Shown here: piece after piece, positions 57,554-64,000 of the stretch
Layout of the letters: every line of letters starts with the position of its first letter
Numbering within the stretch: the stretch's first letter is position 1
DNA from: Rhizophagus irregularis
Taxonomy: Eukaryota > Glomeromycota > Glomeromycetes > Glomerales > Glomeraceae
Assembly: GCF_026210795.1 (NCBI RefSeq)
Contig: NC_089429.1
Location: forward strand, 7,659,001-7,723,000
Reading direction: 5' to 3'
Length of the DNA: 64,000 bases
The notes under the pieces: generated by a model
The model's input: the letters and a program-made list of their open reading frames with translations, nothing else
Told to the model about the DNA's origin: nothing
Databases searched by the model: none
Position numbers and translations under genes: made by a program

Positions 57554-57591
<38 letters not shown>

Positions 57592-58058
57592 TTGTTAATA
57601 GTCCTTTTTCACAACGTACTGTTGTATTAATTATATACAATTAAAACGCATAGTTTACCACGTATTCGATCTTACAAAGATAAAGAGCAGATTAGTTTCT
57701 TATTTATTTTTTTTAGAAATACAAGTATTTCGATAAGAAAATTTGTTTTTTTTTCATTGTACCACTTCGGAACTTTAGAACACAGAGAAAAAATTATTTT
57801 TTATATAATGAAATAAAAGATATGCATTAATGTCAGCCCAAAATACATGTTGTTATCACACTTTTTTTTATTATGTTTATTTTATTTTTTAATACATTAA
57901 GTAACAGATATTTAGGAATTTTATTATTACCGCACAAGTGAGAGAACTTTTGAAAAGGTTTATCGATGGGATCATTTTCTTAAGAGATAATGTTATTCTT
58001 AAAAGTGACTTGTTAATATTGTCATAATTGTTTTATGTACTGAACATTTAATATCCAG
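57091..58058. other. Intergenic with a 33-A run
   Basis: An uninterrupted run of 33 A residues lies at 57556-57588, preceded by CCCCCTTTCACT. It could be the tail of a retroposed transcript, but no target duplication was found. The sequence GAGGTTGACTGTATTACTGT near 57311 resembles a TACAGTC-type element end. Nothing else recognised. Confidence 0.5.
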
Positions 58059-58498
58059 CAATCAATGGTACGATGTCGATGCTTATGGATGGCACTTTAT
58101 CAAACCTGGAGAAGCGAAATCTAGTGCTAATTCATATCGGTAAGAAATTCCCATCAATATATATTACGAGCAATTATTTAAATTTGAATATTTAAAATAT
58201 TCTATTATTATAACTTTGAAAGATGAAATGGAAGTTTCCAACAGAATATTATTATAGGTCAACGAAGATTATATATTTTTTTAAAAAGAAATCTATGCCA
58301 AGTAACTTTTTCATTATTATATGAACCTACCAAGTCTTTATGTCTCTCAGGAAATCCACTGGTTCAAACTCCGGCGTGCCGCCCATGTCCAACTCCGTAT
58401 ATCAAATTTCGAATGAATCTCACCCAGAACCAAAAGCAACCGCCATACACACCATGGCGAAGAACTTATTTATTCTACTCAAATGTAGTAACATATAG
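58059..58498 (+). pseudogene. Two exon-like segments with canonical intron, unknown family
   Basis: An open segment after a TATCCAG acceptor (58059-58139) encodes QWYDVDAYGWHFIKPGEAKS then SANSY. It ends at a consensus GTAAGA donor (58140). A 211-bp AT-rich intron ends in CTCTCAG (58350). The second exon continues in the same frame with RKSTGSNSGVPPMSNSVYQI and a hydrophilic tail, stopping at 58496-58498. The intron splits an Arg codon cleanly. Earlier exons are not found, so this may be the 3' remnant of a gene or a gene whose 5' exons are too short to see. I do not recognise the protein. Further protein-like pieces lie just beyond (LRAPNQNSPPQIKHVLPKRN, about 58541-58600). Confidence 0.4.
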
Positions 58499-59004
58499 TG
58501 ATGTGGCATTTATAACTCAGTAACTCTTAAACATCATAAATGGTTTACGCGCACCAAATCAAAATTCACCTCCGCAGATAAAACACGTTCTGCCGAAACG
58601 AAACGCAAACGGCCTTGGGCGATATTCTTGCTACAATTTCTAACCCGCAAATGTTAGAGAGCGGAAATTAAAAAAATTTATTGTGATCAAAGGTCTTAAA
58701 GGATTATGTCATCAAAGCCATCAAAGCCATCAAAGCCTCAAAACCGTCCAATATTATTCTTACTTCTTTTTCATTTTTCATTATTCCTTTTATTGTTAAT
58801 AATTTACTGTATTTAAATTAAAAGATAGGATCTATTTATTATATATTTAGAAATATTGAAGTAACTCATTCGTTCAGGAATAAATATAAATTTCCTAATT
58901 TGTATTTAATTCAAAATCCTTCTGTTAACTAAAAATTTTTTTATTGACTAAGCCTCAGTTATTGATTTACGGGCTTAATGTTTTACAGGTTTACAAATTG
59001 TTAA
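58499..59004. other. Intergenic
   Basis: Contains the protein-like scrap near 58541-58650 noted above and a three-fold CATCAAAGC at about 58711-58735. No gene called. Confidence 0.4.
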
Positions 59005-59011
59005 TATATAA
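59005..59011 (+). promoter_or_regulatory. TATA box of BTB-SPRY gene
   Basis: TATATAA lies 115 bp before the ATG at 59126, the same spacing as in the F-box gene at 9853. Confidence 0.45.
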
Positions 59012-59125
59012 CTATATTTAACGTAATTGTGTTACGGACAAATAAATAAAATATGCCAGTATTTCCCACGGAAAACGCTTCACGCATTTTTTCACGCATT
59101 TGATAAAGAAAATCAATCTCTAATA

Positions 59126-60514
59126 ATGGCAACTAGAGGATATTCGTTAGTACAAGATTTTGGATCATTAATAAATAATCCTAAATATAGTGATATAGAA
59201 ATTTTATGTGAGGATGGAAAAAAATTATATGGTTGTAGAGCTATTTTAGCAGCGAGATCAGATGTGCTTAACGGCTTGCTTTATAATGGTATGAGGGAAA
59301 GCTACGAAAATCAAATTTCTTTTCCAACAATTAATTCCGTTGGAATGGAAATTATATTAGAATATGTTTATACAGGTTCTGTTAAAGAAGAGTCCTTAAA
59401 TCAAAATAATATTATTGAGGCTTATTATGCCGCTGATTATTTCCAATTACTAGATTTACAGGGTATCATTATTAAGATGGTACAGAATTTTATAGAAAAG
59501 GATAACAAAGAAAACCAAAAAAATTTTTCTCCTGAGTTGTTGTCCAAAGTTGCAGAAATAATTCCATCATTAGCAGAAAATGATGATGCCCTTATTAAAT
59601 TATTATTTGAAGCAGTAGCAACTACGCCATTAAATACCATTGAATTTGGTCGATTATCTTTTTCAGCCCTACACCACCTTTTGTTCCATATACATGGAAA
59701 AGATAAATCATTCGCAACGCCAGAATATGAGGTCTTGCGTTATGGTGCTATTTTGGCGGCGGAAAAAGTAAATAATAATAACTATATAGCTCTCATAGGA
59801 TGCCTACCAACCTTAAAGCAAATAGAAGAAGAATCAGTCGACATGAATAAAACGTTTGTTATTAGTTGCAAAAATATTTCTAAAGAATTGAAACCTTTAA
59901 TTAAATATATTGATTTCAGGCGAATTGAAGGACAAATATTAGTTGAGATCATTGAACCACTAAAAATTATTTCAGAAGATATCATTATAAATGCTCTCCG
60001 TTATATTAAGTCAAATAATCCAGACTTATATTATATTCGTGGAATACCATCGTGTTATAAATCTGCTTATGTTTGGGATAAATGTGGATCAAAACTTGTA
60101 ATTGAGGATAATGGAAGAGTTGTACGCGCGCAGGATGATATTAATTCATTCCAAGCAGCGACAACTAAATGGGGAATAGAAAGTGAAGGAATTTATGAAT
60201 GGAACGTCATTGTTGAGAAAACTAATGATAATATTTGTATTGGATTTGGTGGATTATCCAAATCTCAAGAAAATAAATTTATGTTAAGGTCTGATGGTAT
60301 TTGTAATGGTTCCGTAAATTTAAGTTATTGTCCATCATTTAAGGATGGCACGAAAATTACTGTTCATCTAGATACGAATAAAGGAACTTATGCTTTTACA
60401 GTCGATGGTATAAAGTATCCGAAGGTATCAAATTGGCGTAATTTCCCAGATATTATTTATCCAATGGTAATGTTGCGTAGTCCCTGTCGACTTCGAATTG
60501 AAGAGTTTTGGTAA
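59126..60514 (+). CDS. BTB/POZ domain protein with C-terminal SPRY-like domain (462 residues)
   Basis: I start at the ATG at 59126 (MATRGYSLVQDFGSLINN); the frame stays open 99 bp further upstream but from a TTG. The BTB domain spans residues about 10-118: YSDIEILCEDGKKLYGCRAI, LAARSDVLNGLLYNGM, IILEYVYTGSV and AYYAADYFQLLDLQ match the canonical fold. A helical middle part (about 119-330) is in the position of a BACK-like linker. Residues about 350-462 form a SPRY/B30.2-like beta domain (EGIYEWNVIVEK, NICIGFGG, GTKITVHLDTNKGTYAFTVD, IIYPMVMLRSP). BTB proteins usually bind CUL3 and recruit substrates for ubiquitylation; the SPRY domain would be the substrate contact. This is inferred from domains. 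No introns seen; AT-rich tail with AATAAA-like motifs after the stop. Confidence 0.9.
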   Translation: MATRGYSLVQDFGSLINNPKYSDIEILCEDGKKLYGCRAILAARSDVLNGLLYNGMRESYENQISFPTINSVGMEIILEYVYTGSVKEESLNQNNIIEAYYAADYFQLLDLQGIIIKMVQNFIEKDNKENQKNFSPELLSKVAEIIPSLAENDDALIKLLFEAVATTPLNTIEFGRLSFSALHHLLFHIHGKDKSFATPEYEVLRYGAILAAEKVNNNNYIALIGCLPTLKQIEEESVDMNKTFVISCKNISKELKPLIKYIDFRRIEGQILVEIIEPLKIISEDIIINALRYIKSNNPDLYYIRGIPSCYKSAYVWDKCGSKLVIEDNGRVVRAQDDINSFQAATTKWGIESEGIYEWNVIVEKTNDNICIGFGGLSKSQENKFMLRSDGICNGSVNLSYCPSFKDGTKITVHLDTNKGTYAFTVDGIKYPKVSNWRNFPDIIYPMVMLRSPCRLRIEEFW

Positions 60515-60840
60515 TAAAAATGATTCAATTTATTTAATTAAATATCTATAATAAAAATGTAAATAAATTTTACTGGTCTTGAGACCATTTTATAAAATAC
60601 TAAATGTGCATTAAATGGTTAATTGTGTATTTTCAAATGTTTATAACACAACAAATACAATTATAAAACAAATTTTATACACTCCATATTTATGGGGACA
60701 TGTAAAGATGCATTATTCCTTTCGTTGACAGAATATAGTGAAAAAGGTTAGCTCATGATTTCTGTTTTTTTTTTCAAGAACAATTTTTTATTATTACAAT
60801 GTAATACTGATAATTTTAGTTAAATTCTATATGTTAAAAT
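60515..60840. other. Intergenic
   Basis: Presumed 3' flank of the BTB gene. A GGTCTTGAGACC palindrome is at about 60574. Nothing else. Confidence 0.5.
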
Positions 60841-60847
60841 TATATTC

Positions 60848-61010
60848 TATATTTATCATGATTATTCTTATATTTATTATGATTATTCTTATATTTATTA
60901 TGATTATTCTTATATTTATTATGATTATTCTATATTTATTATGATTATTCTATATTTATTATGATTATTCTATATTTATTATGATTATTCTATATTTATT
61001 ATGATTATTT
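60848..61010. repeat. 20-21-bp minisatellite, eight units
   Basis: Eight units of ATTTATTATGATTATTCTAT; the first few have an extra T and A (21 bp, ATTCTTAT), the later ones are uniform 20-bp units. Confidence 0.9.
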
Positions 61011-61244
61011 AAACTTCAATGTTTACATAACATTACTTATAACGTTGATAATAGGAATATAAAAAAGTTAAATTCAAATCTTGTAATTAAATGTACGAAT
61101 TTAACAATTAATTAAAATAAAATATGCAATAAAGTGTTTATATATATATTTAAATTTAAATATAAAAAAAATGATTATTTTAAAGAAATTTTTTTCAGAA
61201 AGATCATATGATTATAAATTACACGTGTCGTCCAGCCTCCGTTT

Positions 61245-62024
61245 TTAATTGAAGTATAGATCGTAAGAAAGCAATACATTTTCTATTTTTTGTAGATAGT
61301 CGTTTTGCTGAATTTCATTTGTTTGCAATAGTTGTTGTGGTTGTAGATGCTGTGATTGGTAAGAATCTTCGTATAGTGGTAGTTCGTGTGGTGGTAGTTG
61401 GTAATCTTCTTGTAGTGGTAGTTGGTAATCTTCTTGTAGTGGTAATTGGTAATCTTCGAGTAGTGGTAATTGGTAATCTTCTTGTAATGGTAGTTGGTAA
61501 TCTTCTTGTAATGGTAGTTGGTAATCTTCTTGTAGTGGTAGTTGATAATCTTCTTGTAGTGGTAATTGGTAATCTTCGAGTAGTGGTAGTTGGTAATCTT
61601 CGTGTAATGGTAGTTGATAACCTTCGTGTAGTAGTATTTGATAACCTTGCGGTAGTTGATAATCTTCGTATGATAGAGGGTGATATAATTGTGGTTGTGA
61701 TTGTAGTGGTTGTTGTGGCGGTTGCGGTTGTTGCTTTTTTGACTTGTATCTGCGGTTTCCCTCAGCCGCTAATACTTTGTAAAATTCTTTTACTTCGTCA
61801 CTTTCATTTTTCCACAATTTTTCTACCAAATCATTAAATTGTGTCTCAATGCTCTCCGTTTGATTCAACTTTACTAATTCGTTTCTTCGGTACAGCATGT
61901 ATGAATTATTGTTTTTACATTCCAGTAATAATTTATCGATATCGATATTTAGATTGCGGATTGGTTTTTTCATTACTTCTAAAAATTTTCTATGTATTGA
62001 ACTCCTTTTAATCATTGATTTCAT
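61245..62024 (-). CDS. HMG-box protein with YQLPLQED repeat domain (259 residues)
   Basis: The ATG at 62024 opens a 259-codon frame. Residues about 22-98 form an HMG box of the MATA type: NNSYMLYRRNELVKL (helix 1), then the helix 2-3 region with the diagnostic EKLWKNESDEVKEFYKVLA and EGNRRYKSK. Such domains bind DNA, often as sex-determination or developmental regulators. A Gln/Pro-rich linker (98-113) follows, then about 12 tandem copies of an eight-residue unit DYQLPLQE (residues 120-212; DNA unit 24 bp), with variants LLE, LHE and PPHE, and a Gln-rich tail. The repeat probably acts as a flexible, possibly activating or phase-separating region. The 24-bp unit should vary in copy number between strains. 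Fungi of the Rhizophagus group have many MATA-HMG genes, so this one need not be a mating-type locus. Confidence 0.88.
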   Translation of the reverse strand: MKSMIKRSSIHRKFLEVMKKPIRNLNIDIDKLLLECKNNNSYMLYRRNELVKLNQTESIETQFNDLVEKLWKNESDEVKEFYKVLAAEGNRRYKSKKQQPQPPQQPLQSQPQLYHPLSYEDYQLPQGYQILLHEGYQLPLHEDYQLPLLEDYQLPLQEDYQLPLQEDYQLPLQEDYQLPLQEDYQLPLLEDYQLPLQEDYQLPLQEDYQLPPHELPLYEDSYQSQHLQPQQLLQTNEIQQNDYLQKIENVLLSYDLYFN

Positions 62025-64000
62025 TATTTTTTACAATTGATAAAAAAAAAAGACGAAGAATATAATTTTCTAAAAATTTTATTAATGTAAATGATGTTTT
62101 TTTTTAAAAAAAAAATTTAATGCTTCTTCTCAATGGTTGTTTGGATACTGTATTTATATTTGATTTTTTCTTTTCATCGCATAAGTAAAAGTTTTTCATA
62201 ACTAAATTTAGTTTATTGTTTTAGAACCCTATAATTTGAGGGTGTGTGTGGAAACAATTATTGTTATATCAATATATTCGGTATTTTTAATAAAGTATCC
62301 ATGTTTGATTTGTTTGATACGCCCACGTTGATCAAAAACAATTAAATACCTTTTTTGGTTACGTATGCCCCTGCTGATCATTACTCATACAAATTATATA
62401 GATTTACCCAAACAAAACAATACAACTATAAAAAATTTTTTATCAAACAAACAATAATGACCTCGGGTGATCTGAAACATGATTTAAACTCTTTAATAAG
62501 AAATATGTGAAACAAAATTTACAAAACTTGACTTTTTACCGGACTTCGGAAAGGAAAAAAAAATGACTTTAACAAAGAAGTAAAAGAACCAAGTCATTTC
62601 TGAAGATTGATATTTTTGGAAGGTTATACAAAAAAGAATCCCGTATTTTTAAAACGAATTGGGATGTATTAAAATTTGATACAAATTTTTTTTTGAAAGC
62701 ATTCTACAAATTTATTAAATTCATTTGTAATAATAATAATCAATAAATATTATTATTATTAAAATATTAAATAATCAATTGTAAAAATTCTTTAATAATA
62801 AAAAGATATATCCATGTAAATTTTTGCTAAAAATAGAATCATGTTAAATAAATCCAAGTTTGTTAAACTATAAAGAATCTTATTCGATAATCTATCAGTA
62901 CGCATATTACAAATTATGCACTACGCCAAAATTATAAGTCTTTACGACTTTACGTTGAGTCCCAATCGAGTTCTTTTTTATGCATTTTCCCAATGAGAAC
63001 TATCAGATTAATATAATTCATTCTCTCTTCAATCGGAGTTTGAAGGGGCTTTTCTTGGTGAACTTAAAATTGGTTATACAAAAAAAAAATTAGTAATTGT
63101 GAACTGCGTAAATCATTACCATTTCTTTTAAATATTATTTTTAACGTTAAATAAATTCCAACATTCATCGCTGGTTCATTAAAAATTGATCACATGACAT
63201 GGACATGTTGAATTCATCTGCTCCGATAAGCAAAAAAAACCCCTTGAGTAGCCCCAAATTTTTTTATTATTATTATTTAGTGTAGCTGGTAGGATTAAAA
63301 AAACGATCAAATATTATAAAGTCAATCGCCAAAGTTAATGCAATGAAAAATGAAAATGACAACACTGTTTAAAAGTCATAAAAAAAAATAATTTATTGCT
63401 TTTTTATTTATCTAACAAATGTTTATTTTACTATTGTGCCACGAATCGTTAAAATTTTGTCGATAATGAAATAATTTTTTATTGATGATAAAAAAATAAT
63501 CGAAGACATTGAAAAAATATTGGAAACGTAAACTGGTTTAAGGTGGCGAAAGTACCAGAGAGAAATCGCTGGGAACTTTCATTTGGCCTGGTTTTTTTTT
63601 CATACGATTCTTAAAAAACATTCTTTTCTACGATATTTCTTTTTTTTTTTACATCTTCTAATCGGATGTGAGTTAAGTAAGGTAAACCATCGAAGTTATA
63701 TTTTCTTCATTTTTTAAATAAATAATTTCCGTAACTAAGTAGTGAAACCGTATTTAAAAGGCTGACACACAATCATCACAGGATTTAGTTCCAATCGTTC
63801 CTTTCAGTCTTTAACCAAGAAGATTGATTTGCGATCACGTTCTGAATTCCTGGAATGTGTTCGGCTTGGGGAGATATCTTTCTTTCCAGACATAAGTTCA
63901 TACTTCATAGTGCCTCCGCACTCTTTGACAATTCGGCCTCTTTGGTGACTATTATATATTCAGATAAGCAGGTAAAAAAGAGATGATCAAGAGTTAAATC
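62025..64000. other. Right-end intergenic stretch
   Basis: No gene recognised in 2 kb. A TATTTAAAAGG at about 63751 followed by pyrimidine-rich, less AT-rich DNA to the window edge could be the promoter and leader of a plus-strand gene beyond the window. A GGCGAAAGTACC at about 63545 also occurs in the right arm of the large inverted repeat (about 23435), too short to prove homology. Confidence 0.4.

Noticed and set aside
59027-59125. N-terminal extension of the BTB protein by 33 residues
   Set aside because: It would begin at TTG; the ATG at 59126 is directly followed by the BTB domain and fits the TATA box spacing.
61319-61837. 172-codon plus-strand ORF rich in Val
   Set aside because: It is the antisense of the 24-bp repeat of the HMG-box gene; composition and position show it is a shadow.

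Overview
The window looks like nuclear DNA of a fungus with a very AT-rich, repeat-laden genome. The best match by gene content and style is an arbuscular mycorrhizal fungus of the Rhizophagus/Glomeromycotina type; this is inferred, not proved by any marker. The reasons are long AT-rich gene-poor stretches, several paralogous F-box proteins of one lineage-specific style, a MATA-type HMG-box protein, a BTB-SPRY protein, decayed hAT transposase, many short terminal-inverted-repeat (MITE-like) elements, and eukaryotic signals (TATA boxes, GT..AG introns, AATAAA-like tails). There are no bacterial operons, Shine-Dalgarno sites or CRISPR arrays.

Layout: 0-6 kb is mostly AT-rich non-coding DNA with a short gene or exon at the left edge, a 14-bp minisatellite, two copies of a GC-rich mini-hairpin and a 5S rRNA fragment. 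6.3-8.5 kb (minus strand) holds two decayed genes head to tail: a BED-finger hAT transposase relic and, directly behind it, the C-terminal half of a class I histone deacetylase. 9.85-10.7 kb is an F-box gene truncated by a frameshift. 11.2-11.7 kb (minus) encodes a small secreted protein. 12.4-25 kb is dominated by an imperfect inverted repeat whose arms of about 2-2.3 kb carry the same decayed, intron-bearing coding DNA. 25.9-36.5 kb is a field of MITE-like elements and local tandem repeats.

38.2-39.7 kb and 45.5-46.9 kb are two intact F-box genes. The first sits just behind a tandem duplication of about 0.75 kb; the second is followed by a dead copy of its own 5' end. 42.4-42.8 kb (minus) is an unknown 139-residue protein. 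48-54.2 kb contains several tandem arrays, the most striking being a higher-order repeat whose units carry two conserved hairpins. 55-58 kb holds more MITEs, a 33-A run and a pair of exon-like segments. 59.1-60.5 kb is a BTB-SPRY gene and 61.2-62.0 kb (minus) is an HMG-box gene with an eight-residue tandem repeat. The last 2 kb has no recognisable gene.

The intact genes do not form a pathway. F-box and BTB proteins are typically substrate adaptors for cullin-RING ubiquitin ligases (SCF and CUL3 types), so three intact genes may feed ubiquitin-dependent turnover. The HMG-box protein is probably a DNA-binding regulator, and the small secreted protein acts outside the cell or in the wall. I found no clearly new multi-gene system. 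The best candidates for a second look are the large inverted repeat, the hairpin-bearing tandem array, the hAT/deacetylase junction and the birth-and-death traces around the F-box genes.
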